Below, in pieces: positions 10,460 to 18,300 of a stretch of DNA of 64,000 nt. The translations under genes and the position numbers were made by a program. Positions within the stretch are counted from its first letter, which is position 1. Every line of letters starts with the position of its first letter. Source of the stretch: Pseudomonadota bacterium (GTDB lineage Bacteria; Pseudomonadota; Gammaproteobacteria; Xanthomonadales; Rhodanobacteraceae); assembly GCA_018240565.1 (NCBI GenBank), contig JAFEFO010000001.1, forward strand, positions 1 to 64,000. The letters are read 5' to 3'. Below the pieces are notes generated by a model that ran no database searches, had not been told where the DNA came from, and saw only the letters and a program-made list of their open reading frames with translations.

Positions 10460-11596
10460 GTGACCCTCACCCTGGTCCTCGTCGTCATCGCCGTCGCGCT
10501 GGCGTTCGAATACATCAACGGTTTCCACGACACCGCCAACTCCATCGCCACGGTCGTCGCCACCAAGGTGTTGAGTCCGGGTCAGGCGGTGCTGCTGGCG
10601 GCGTGCACGAATCTTCTCGGTGCGATGTGGGGCACGGCCGTAGCCAAGACCATCGCTTCGGGCCTGATCGACACCGGCGTGGTGGCGATGACGCCGGAAA
10701 TCCTGATCTGCGCGCTGCTCGGCGCGACGATCTGGGACCTGATTACCTGGTGGTTGGGATTGCCCTCGAGTTCGTCACACGCATTGGTCGGCGGGCTGTG
10801 CGGCGCGGCCCTGGCCGCCGCCGGCGACAACTGGCAGTCGATCGTGTGGTCGGTGCCGGCAGATCATTGGTGGCATGCCAAGGGCGTGCTGAACAAGGTG
10901 ATCCTGCCGATGTTCGTCTCGCCGCTGGCCGGATTCATCATCGGCTTCCTGGTGATGGGATTGCTGTTCGCGGTGCTGTCCTTCCTCAATGGCCTGGGCG
11001 GCGCGGCGACGCGCGCGACGCGCCCGCGCACGGTCAATGCCGTCTTCGGCAAGCTGCAGATCGCCTCGTCCGGTTTCATGGGCTTCTCGCACGGCATGAA
11101 CGATGCGCAGAAGACCATGGGCATCATCGCCCTGGCACTGGCCGGCGCGACCACCGCCGGATCGCTCGATGGCCTGCCGTCGTGGCTGCACTTCCTGCAC
11201 GTGCCGACCGATGCGCACGGCCAGTTCGGCATTGCCATCTGGATCAAGGTCGTGTGCGCGCTGACCATGGCCGCGGGCACGATGATCGGCGGCTGGCGCA
11301 TCATCCGCACGCTCGGCCACAAGATGGTCAAGCTGCATCCGGTCAACGGCGTGGCCGCCGACATCACCGCCTCGGGCGTGATCATCACCGCATCGGTGCT
11401 GGGCTTGCCGGTGTCGACCACGCACAACGTGTCGTCGGCGATCATGGGCGTGGGCGCGGCAAAGAGCTTCAGCGCGATTCGCTGGACCGTGGTCGAGCGC
11501 ATGGTCTGGGCATGGCTGCTCACCTTGCCGGTGGCGGGCGGACTGGCGTGGCTGCTGGTGCGCGGGCTGCAGCTGCTGGGCTGGCATCAGCCCTAA
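10460..11596 (+). CDS. pit: PiT-family inorganic phosphate transporter
   Basis: A 378-aa polytopic inner-membrane low-affinity phosphate (metal-phosphate) permease. It contains two copies of the PiT signature, GFHDTANSIATVVATKVLSP near residue 20 and the FSHGMNDAQKTMGIIALAL repeat near residue 215, as well as LGLPVSTTHNVSSAIMGVG. Start is GTG 10460, directly after the DUF47 gene. The 3' end overlaps the convergent gene by 4 bp. Confidence 0.94.
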   Translation: MTLTLVLVVIAVALAFEYINGFHDTANSIATVVATKVLSPGQAVLLAACTNLLGAMWGTAVAKTIASGLIDTGVVAMTPEILICALLGATIWDLITWWLGLPSSSSHALVGGLCGAALAAAGDNWQSIVWSVPADHWWHAKGVLNKVILPMFVSPLAGFIIGFLVMGLLFAVLSFLNGLGGAATRATRPRTVNAVFGKLQIASSGFMGFSHGMNDAQKTMGIIALALAGATTAGSLDGLPSWLHFLHVPTDAHGQFGIAIWIKVVCALTMAAGTMIGGWRIIRTLGHKMVKLHPVNGVAADITASGVIITASVLGLPVSTTHNVSSAIMGVGAAKSFSAIRWTVVERMVWAWLLTLPVAGGLAWLLVRGLQLLGWHQP

Positions 11597-12000
11597 AGCG
11601 CGTCGCCACCCGCCGACATCACCTTCTCGATGCGATCACCGAGCGGACCGATTTCGTCGATCAGGCGCTGCAATTCCTTCGCGGTCAGCAGTTCGTACGG
11701 CCGGTTCTCGCACAGATGCAGATAGGGCGTGCCATCCAGATCGCTCACCGCCAGGTATCCCATGCGCTGCTCCCAGTTGAAGCGCAGGCAACGCTTTGCG
11801 TCCATGCCGGCGATCGCGCCGATCGGCGTGGAGATGCGCAGGAACTTGCGGCCGTCTTCGCCTTCGAGTTCGGCCAGATACATGCCCTGATGCCGCTTGC
11901 CGCCATCGATCGCCATGTCGAAGCAGATCAGGTAGGGATCATCGATGCGCAGCGCCTGCTGGACTTGCAAGGCCGAGCGGACTTCTTCGAATGAATGCAT
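11593..12000 (-). CDS. Hypothetical protein, possible CesT/YbjN-like fold
   Basis: A 135-aa protein I cannot name. It is soluble, with no signal peptide or TM helix, and mixed alpha/beta in pattern. It contains FLRISTPIG and LRFNWEQRMGYLAVSDLDG followed by a C-terminal helix (LQRLIDEIGPLGDRIEKVM). That strand-then-helix arrangement recalls type III chaperone/YbjN-like folds, but this is a weak guess. The gene is divergent from the ATL gene, and both start regions share the short spacer 12001-12046. Confidence 0.75.
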   Translation of the reverse strand: MHSFEEVRSALQVQQALRIDDPYLICFDMAIDGGKRHQGMYLAELEGEDGRKFLRISTPIGAIAGMDAKRCLRFNWEQRMGYLAVSDLDGTPYLHLCENRPYELLTAKELQRLIDEIGPLGDRIEKVMSAGGDAL

Positions 12001-12046
12001 GGCAGGTTCCTTCCGGGTTTGGCGCTTATGCTAACGTGTCGCCGCG

Positions 12047-12400
12047 ATGAAGTCAGGCACGGCATCGATTCCGCCCGCGCACGCCGCCATCCTGGGTGTG
12101 ATCCGCGCCATTCCGCGCGGGAAGGTGACGAGCTACGGCGAGATCGCCAGGCGCGCCGGGCTGCCACGCCACGCGCGCCTGGTCGGGCGCCTGCTCGGCG
12201 ACTACTCCGCGTTGAAGCTGCCGTGGCAGCGCGTGTTGCGCGCCGACGGACGCATCGCGTTCGCGCGTGGCAGCGCAGCCTTTCGCGAACAACGCATGCG
12301 CTTGATCGAAGAAGGCGTCGCGGTGGCGAATGGTCGCGTGGACCTTGGGCGTTTCGGCTGGCAGCGCGACCTCGATGAACAGTTGTGGAGGATGGCGTGA
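12047..12400 (+). CDS. Alkyltransferase-like (ATL) DNA-base-flipping protein
   Basis: A 117-aa protein with the MGMT DNA-binding domain: IPRGKVTSYGEIARRAGLP with the helix-turn-helix, then ARLVGRLLGDYSALKLPWQRVLRADGRIAF. In true O6-alkylguanine-DNA alkyltransferases the active site is PCHRV. Here the Cys is replaced by Trp (LPWQRV), the hallmark of ATL proteins (YbaZ/Atl1). These bind O6-alkylguanine, flip it and hand the lesion to nucleotide excision repair without transferring the alkyl group. The ATG lies 46 bp from the divergent hypothetical gene, and the rhomboid gene follows 46 bp downstream. Confidence 0.9.
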   Translation: MKSGTASIPPAHAAILGVIRAIPRGKVTSYGEIARRAGLPRHARLVGRLLGDYSALKLPWQRVLRADGRIAFARGSAAFREQRMRLIEEGVAVANGRVDLGRFGWQRDLDEQLWRMA

Positions 12401-12446
12401 TGGCGTGCGCTTCGGGCATCATGCAGGCTTTGCCGGATTCGACGCC

Positions 12447-13085
12447 ATGATGCCACGCGTTCCGCCCGTCACCCGCGCCCTGCTGATCGCCAACATCGCC
12501 ATGTTCATCCTGCAGATGGCGGGTGGCGATGCGTCGATGATCGCGCATTTCGCGCTGTGGCCGTTCGGCACGCACCAGCTCGCGCGCATGGGCGATGGCA
12601 GCGTCGTGTCGCTCGGCTTCGAACCCTGGCAGCTCATCACCTACAGCTTCCTGCATGGTGGCATGTGGCACATCATGTTCAACATGCTCGCGCTGTGGAT
12701 GTTCGGCGGACCGGTGGAAGACACGCTCGGCGCGCGCCGGTATACATTTTACTATTTTGCCTGTGTGCTCGGCGCCGCGTTCGCGCAACTGGCGACGATC
12801 GCGCTGTTCTCGCCGCAGGATTTCTACCCGACCCTGGGCGCCTCCGGCGGCATCTTCGGCCTGCTGCTTGCCTTCGCCGTGTTGTATCCGCAGGCCAAGG
12901 TGTTCTTCTTCCTGATTCCCGTGCCGATCCCGGCGCGCATCGCCGTGGTCGGTTACATGGCGCTGGAACTGTACCTGGGCGTCACCGGCACGCAGGCCGG
13001 CGTCGCGCACTTCGCGCACCTGGGCGGTGCGGTCGTGGGCTTCGCGCTGATCCAGTATTGGCGGGGCCGGGCGCGGCGGCGCTGA
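12447..13085 (+). CDS. Rhomboid-family intramembrane serine protease
   Basis: A 212-aa six-TM protease that cleaves TM segments of other membrane proteins. The catalytic Ser is in GASGGIFG (Ser133) and the catalytic His in AHLGGAVVG (His191). The HGGMWHIMFNM loop (residues 70-80) supplies the oxyanion region. I start at the first of two adjacent ATGs (12447/12450) and discard about 39 upstream in-frame residues that overlap the ATL gene. There is no cytoplasmic extra domain. Confidence 0.92.
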   Translation: MMPRVPPVTRALLIANIAMFILQMAGGDASMIAHFALWPFGTHQLARMGDGSVVSLGFEPWQLITYSFLHGGMWHIMFNMLALWMFGGPVEDTLGARRYTFYYFACVLGAAFAQLATIALFSPQDFYPTLGASGGIFGLLLAFAVLYPQAKVFFFLIPVPIPARIAVVGYMALELYLGVTGTQAGVAHFAHLGGAVVGFALIQYWRGRARRR

Positions 13086-13121
13086 TGAAGTAGCCGCTTG
13101 GCGAAGGATATCTTCTCCGAA

Positions 13122-13140
13122 AGCGCAATGGATTTGCGCT
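13122..13140. other. Short hairpin upstream of the LuxR/PAS gene
   Basis: AGCGCAA (13122-13128), loop TGGAT, TTGCGCT (13134-13140). It lies between the rhomboid stop and the regulator start. It could be a weak terminator or an operator; there is no U tract. Confidence 0.3.
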
Positions 13141-13253
13141 GCAGAACGAAGCGATGCTGATTTAGGAGAAATTAACAACGGGCGATCATGCTGGTCACGC
13201 TGGTGTGCTGTCGCTGCTTGCACAAGCAACATGACTTCGTCGGGGAGTGTGTT

Positions 13254-14375
13254 GTGGGCAGGAAAGTCGCCTTTGAAGCATTGCTGGACTGTCTCTACGC
13301 CAGTACAAGCGACATCCATGGCGGCACGCCCGCATTTCTGGAAGGCCTGAGCGTCAGCTTTCGTTCACACGTCATTGCCGTCCAGATCCACGATCTGGAC
13401 CATCACGCTGGCACCCTGGATTTCATGCGCGGATTGCCGCTGGAGGAAGCGGCGAAATACGCATCGCGAGCCGAGAACCATTTATGGATGGAAAGCGCCG
13501 GGCCCAGGCTGTTGGCCGAGGAGGTCGTCGACGACCAGGGTCTGGTTCCCGGCAAGCCGCGTCTGCCCAGCCGCTTATGCCGCGAAGCATTGGCGCCGGT
13601 CAATGTTCACCACGCCATGGGCATGATGGTGTGGAGCAGGAATGCGGAATTAGCCACGGTCGGCACCAACCGCAATCGCCGCCACAAGCAAGCTACGGCG
13701 CAGGAGCACCACTTGGCGCGGCTGCTGCTGCCGCACTTGCGCAATGTATACAATCTGCAGCAGCGCCTGAGCCGCCTGGAATGCGCAATGACAGGCTTTC
13801 GCGCCGCGCTGGACCAGCTCACGTTCGGCGTGGTGCTGGTCAATCGACGGGGCGATATCGAATTCGCGAACAAGGAACTGGATCGCCTGGCGGCGGAACA
13901 CCGCGGTCTGTACATGCGGCAGAATCGATTGCAGGCCGCCTGGCCCGCCGACCGGCCGATACTGCAGCAATTGCTGGCGCGCGCCTGTGCCGGTGTGCTT
14001 GCACTACAGCCCGAATCGCTGGTTTTGCACAACGCCGGCGGCGTAGCCACACTGATGCCCAGCCTGTCCCCGCTGTGCGGCGTTACCACGCACCTTTGGG
14101 CGGAGCCAGCGGCTGCGGCAGCGCTGTTTGTCCACCCGATCACCCCGCAACCGCAGCGCAAGCGCGCGTACTTGCAACAACTCTTCGGCCTGACCGACGT
14201 CGAAGCGCAACTGGTCGTGACCCTCGCCCAAGGCGACAACCTTGTGCAAGCCGGCGAACGGCTGGGCAAGAGCGTGGCTACCTTGCGCACGCAATTGCGG
14301 TCGGTGTTCGACAAGACCGGCACGCGTCGCCAAGCGGCGCTGTTGCGCCTGATCGGTAGCCTTCCCGGTAGCTAA
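13254..14375 (+). CDS. LuxR-family transcriptional regulator with PAS-like domain
   Basis: A 373-aa single-polypeptide regulator. The N-terminal half is unclassified. The middle (FRAALDQLTFGVVLVNRRGDIEFANKEL) reads as a PAS-like sensor, and the C-terminus (LTDVEAQLVVTLAQGDNLVQAGERLGKSVATLRTQLRSVFDKTG) is a LuxR HTH. GTG 13254 is preceded by GGGGAG at 6 nt and gives a natural N-terminus (VGRKVAFEALLDCLYAS). An ATG at 13188 would add 22 Cys-rich residues that look non-coding. Its targets are unknown; the downstream surface-protein genes are candidates by position only. Confidence 0.85.
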   Translation: MGRKVAFEALLDCLYASTSDIHGGTPAFLEGLSVSFRSHVIAVQIHDLDHHAGTLDFMRGLPLEEAAKYASRAENHLWMESAGPRLLAEEVVDDQGLVPGKPRLPSRLCREALAPVNVHHAMGMMVWSRNAELATVGTNRNRRHKQATAQEHHLARLLLPHLRNVYNLQQRLSRLECAMTGFRAALDQLTFGVVLVNRRGDIEFANKELDRLAAEHRGLYMRQNRLQAAWPADRPILQQLLARACAGVLALQPESLVLHNAGGVATLMPSLSPLCGVTTHLWAEPAAAAALFVHPITPQPQRKRAYLQQLFGLTDVEAQLVVTLAQGDNLVQAGERLGKSVATLRTQLRSVFDKTGTRRQAALLRLIGSLPGS

Positions 14376-14414
14376 CACTTGCCTGTCCGTTCGGCCTTCC
14401 TCTGATTCCCCCGC

Positions 14415-14444
14415 TTGCACGGCAATATGTGCAATTGTACAATT
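14415..14444 (+). promoter_or_regulatory. Sigma-70 promoter with overlapping operator for vapC-phd
   Basis: TTGCAC (14415-14420), a 17-bp spacer, then TACAAT (14438-14443) form a strong promoter. The -10 box lies inside the perfect palindrome AATTGTACAATT (14433-14444), and a related TGTGCA half-site lies at 14428-14433. TGTACA-type palindromes are the known operator cores of Phd-family antitoxins, so autorepression by the downstream antitoxin is likely. The expected start site is 1-2 nt before the vapC ATG. Confidence 0.7.
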
Positions 14445-14451
14445 CGCGAGC

Positions 14452-14844
14452 ATGAATATTACCATTGACACGTCAATTATTCTTGCGGTGGCGTGTGGCG
14501 AGCCGAGCCGTCAGCGCGCCATCGAGTTGACTTCGGGGCACGCGCTGATTGCACCGAAATCGCTGCATTGGGAAGTGGGCAATGCCCTTTCAGCCATGCT
14601 CAAACGTCAACGGATCACTGCTGCCCAGGCAAATCTGTGCATCGATTCGTACAGGCAGATACCGATCAAGTTGATTGATGTCGACTTGAAGCAGGCGATC
14701 AATCTGGTGAAAAAATTGCGTATCTACGCCTACGATGCCTATATGCTGGCGTGCGCACAGCAATGGGCTACCCCCTTGCTTACACTGGATGACGCGCTCA
14801 AGACTCATGCGGAAGGCTTGGGTATCGCAGTGATGGAGGTCTGA
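14452..14844 (+). CDS. Type II toxin, VapC-like PIN-domain ribonuclease
   Basis: A 130-aa PIN-domain endoribonuclease. The acidic metal-binding residues are visible: Asp6 (ITIDTSII), Glu41 (HWEVGNAL), Asp95 (YAYDAYMLACA) and Asp113/Asp114 (LTLDDAL). The toxin gene comes first, before its antitoxin, the reverse of the usual order. The -10 box is so close to the ATG that the mRNA should be almost leaderless, which would keep toxin translation low. Confidence 0.9.
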   Translation: MNITIDTSIILAVACGEPSRQRAIELTSGHALIAPKSLHWEVGNALSAMLKRQRITAAQANLCIDSYRQIPIKLIDVDLKQAINLVKKLRIYAYDAYMLACAQQWATPLLTLDDALKTHAEGLGIAVMEV

Positions 14845-14846
14845 AT

Positions 14847-15074
14847 ATGCGGGTCTATACTTTCTCGGAAGCGCGTCAGAATTTCGCATCGTTGCTGGAT
14901 GTCGCGCAAAAAGATGGGGCCGTCAGGGTGAAGCGGCGCGATGGCCGTGCATTCACCATCCAGCCGGCAAAGGAGCGTCCCTCGCCGCTTGCCGTGAAAA
15001 GCGCCGCGCTGAAGATTCGGCGCAGCGAAATCGTCGCGGCCGTGCGCGAGAGCCGGGAGCGTGGTGAGAGCTGA
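14847..15074 (+). CDS. Type II antitoxin, Phd-like
   Basis: A 75-aa protein whose N-terminus (MRVYTFSEARQNFASLLDVA) is the Phd/YefM DNA-binding fold, followed by VRVKRRDGRAFTIQPAK. The C-terminal helix (KIRRSEIVAAVRESRERGES) would wrap the toxin. A strong GGAGG lies 7 nt upstream of the ATG, inside the end of vapC, and the genes are 2 bp apart. Strong antitoxin translation from the second position fits the need for antitoxin excess. It is a PIN-Phd hybrid rather than the classical VapB pairing. Confidence 0.88.
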   Translation: MRVYTFSEARQNFASLLDVAQKDGAVRVKRRDGRAFTIQPAKERPSPLAVKSAALKIRRSEIVAAVRESRERGES

Positions 15075-15180
15075 TTCGGCTTTCACGCACTCGGGTGGTC
15101 GCATGTGGCGTCGAACTGTGCCGCAATGCCTGATCGGCAGCCTGTCGGGCCGCCAACCTTAGTCCAGTCAAGTCCTCTCC

Positions 15181-15204
15181 CGCATCATCCAAACGGATGA
15201 TGCG
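15181..15204. other. Perfect hairpin in the 254-bp gap before the RCC1 gene
   Basis: CGCATCATCC (15181-15190), loop AAAC, GGATGATGCG (15195-15204). It could terminate the toxin-antitoxin transcript, although no U run follows, or serve as an operator. The rest of 15075-15328 holds the TGAGACAA element and a GAGGGAGGG ribosome site, and no gene. Confidence 0.5.
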
Positions 15205-15269
15205 AACACCGCCGTGTCTGTGCCACGTTAGTCTTGGGTCGGGGGAAGCATGGCATCGTCCGGTCAGGG

Positions 15270-15306
15270 TGAGACAACGGACGCTGTAGCCGCTCCTTCG
15301 CTTGCA
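15270..15306 (+). promoter_or_regulatory. TGAGACAA upstream element, copy 1
   Basis: Begins TGAGACAACGGACGCTG and continues through CCGCTCCTTCGCTTGCA. It lies 59 nt before the RCC1-protein ATG. Two relatives at 61250-61281 and 63548-63584 also precede start codons on the same strand. Copies 1 and 3 agree at 27 of 37 positions without gaps. Function unknown; promoter or 5'-leader element are both possible. Confidence 0.5.
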
Positions 15307-15328
15307 TACCACGAGGGAGGGCTGGGTC

Positions 15329-18300
15329 ATGTCGAGCACGCGCTACGGGAACGTCGGTCGTTTTGCGGGGTTTATCGGTCTGGTATGTGCGGCGCTGGTG
15401 GCCGCGCTGGTTCCGACTCGCAATGCGGCGGCGCTTGACATCGCCGCGGGCAGCCAGCACGCCTGCGCAATTACTGCTGCGCACGGCGTCAAGTGCTGGG
15501 GCAGCGATGGCGCCGGGCAGCTCGGCGACGGCCTCGGTACACCGAACATTCCAAAAGGACCGGTCGATGTGGTGGGCCTGAGCGGGCCAGTCATTTCGAT
15601 TGTGGCCGGCGCACTGCACACCTGCGCGCTGATCAGTGGTGGCGCTGTACAGTGTTGGGGCAACAACTCCTCGGGTCAACTCGGCAACGGCGATACCGCT
15701 GGCGCGCAGCAGAATTCGCCGGTCAATGTCGTCGGCCTCGGCTCCGGCGTGGTGGCGATTTCGGCCAGTGGCGGACAGAGTGGAAATCATACTTGCGCGC
15801 TCAAGACTACCGGTGCAATGGTGTGTTGGGGCGACAACGGCTATGGCCAGCTCGGCAATGGTGATACTTCTGGGGCAAACCAGTACTCGCCAGTTGCGGT
15901 TAGCGGCTTGGGCTCGGGCGTTGCAGCAATTTCTGCCGGTAGCTATCACAGCTGCGCGGTGACCACGGCAGGTGCGGCGAAATGCTGGGGTTGGAATCTG
16001 GTCGGCCAGTTGGGCGATGGCCTCGCAGAGACCTTCGCGTATTCGCCCGTCCAAGTCACGGGGCTCACCTCGGGTGTTGCTTCGATTTCAGCAAGCCCAG
16101 GCAACTATCCGCATACGTGCGCCCTTATGACAAGCGGTGCAGTCAAATGCTGGGGAAACAATCAAAACGGTGAATCTGGCACCGGGGATACGTCGACTCC
16201 GCAGTACGGTACACCGCAGCAGGTGAGCGGGCTGACCTCTGGCATCACTGCGATCGCAACGGGTGGCTCCGGTTTGGGCTACAACTCGTTCACATGCGCG
16301 CTCAATGCCAGCGCACAAATGCTGTGTTGGGGCGGCAGTCAGAACCCCAGTAGCCCCGTGATCGGCAACGGCTATGGCTTCCCGGTTTACGTTCCAACGG
16401 CCGTGATTGGCTTGACCAACAAGGTCACGGAAATGGCGCTGGGCCAGGATTTCGCCTGCGCGCTCGATGCGACGGGACATATCTATTGTTGGGGCGACGA
16501 TCAGTACTACGGACAGTTTGGCGATCCGACGCAATACGGATCGGGTCCCGCTGCAGGCACAGGCCCCTATGGGCTGAGCTATGTACCCCTTGATGTATTC
16601 GGACTTTCCAACGGTGCTACAAAAGTTTCGGTAGGCAATGGTTGGGCTTGCAGTAGCGGCGGCGCGGGCACCGCGCAGTGCTGGGGCAACAATCCCTATT
16701 TGAATCTGGGCAATGGCGATTCGTCTTATGCCAGTCAGGCAGCACCTTCACTGGTATCGAACCTGACAGGCATTACTGCCATCACTTCGTCTGGCGAAGG
16801 TGGACACAACTGCGCAATCACCGCAGTGGGCGCGGCTTACTGTTGGGGCAATGGTGGGAACGGGCAGTTGGGGACAGGCAATACGCTAGGTAGCGCTACT
16901 CCGGTTGCGGTGAGCGGGCTCGGTTCGGGGGTAAGTGCGATTGCTGAAGGTTACTTTCATACTTGCGCGGTCGTAAATGGCGCCGCCATGTGTTGGGGAT
17001 ACAACTCCAGTGGCGCCCTCGGTAATGGTGATACAACTGGTGCACAACAGAACGCGCCGGTTGCAGTTACCGGGCTAGGCTCGGGAGTGACGGCAATTGC
17101 CGCGGGTTTTACGCACAGTTGCGCGGTCGTAAGTGGCGCAGCGAAATGCTGGGGCGACAACATGAATGGCGTCCTCGGTAATGGCGACACGACAGGCGCC
17201 AACCAGTTCACTCCGGTCGGCGTGACCGGATTGAGTTCAGGCGTCACAGCGATTGCGACATCGCAGGACCACACCTGCGCTCTCACCATCGGCGGAGCCG
17301 TTCTGTGCTGGGGCGAGAACTCGTATGGCGAACTCGGCAACGGCGATATCACCGGCGCCACACAGTATACGCCGGTCCAGGTCAGCGGATTGACCTCCGG
17401 CGTCAAGGCGATTGCGGTGGCCGATTTTGAAAGTTGCGCGATCACATCGGCCAATGCGCTGGTTTGTTGGGGCAGCAACAGCTCCGGGCAATTGGGCAAT
17501 GGCGATACCTCGGGCGCAAATCAATTAACTCCGGTCGCTGTCAGTGGCCTAGGTTCTGGAGTAGTAGCGGTGGCCTTGGGCGGTAATAGCAATCCTGCAA
17601 ATGCGTGCGCTGTAAGGAATAGTGGTGCGGTATCGTGTTGGGGTTCGAATGGGGCAGGCCAGCTTGGCATCGGTTACGGTCCCAGCGTGACCTATCCGGT
17701 CAATCCGGTACCGGGCACGCCGTTCGGCACGTTGACGGTAACTTCGATCACGCCGCCGGCGAACAATACTTACAGCCTGCGTAGCGGCAACAGCACGCTG
17801 ACTTTTGTCGCGAACATGAGCCAGACGGCAACGGTGGTCGGCAGCCCACGCATTCCAATCACGTTGAACAGCGGCACGGTGTATGCGAATTACGTCAGCG
17901 GCAGCGGCACCAATGCCTTGACGTTCACCTACACGGTTGGCGTCGGCGATTCGGATACGAATGGCATCGCGCTGGTCAGCCCGATCGACTTGAACGGCGG
18001 CTACATCCACGCGGGCGAGGTCTACACCGACGGCACGTTCACGCCGCCGAACACGACCGGGATACTCGTCGATGGCATTCCACCGACGATCACCTCGACC
18101 GTGCCGGCGGATACAACGCCAACGGTTGCAGCGACGGTGCATTACACCGTGACCTTCAGCGAGCCGGTGACTGGTGTGACCCTGAGCGATTTCGCGCTGA
18201 CCACGAGCGGCGGTGTGTCTGGCGCCAGCCTGACCAGCGTCAGCGGCTCGGGCACGAGTTGGACGGTAACCGCGAATACCGGCAGCAACAGTGGCACGCT

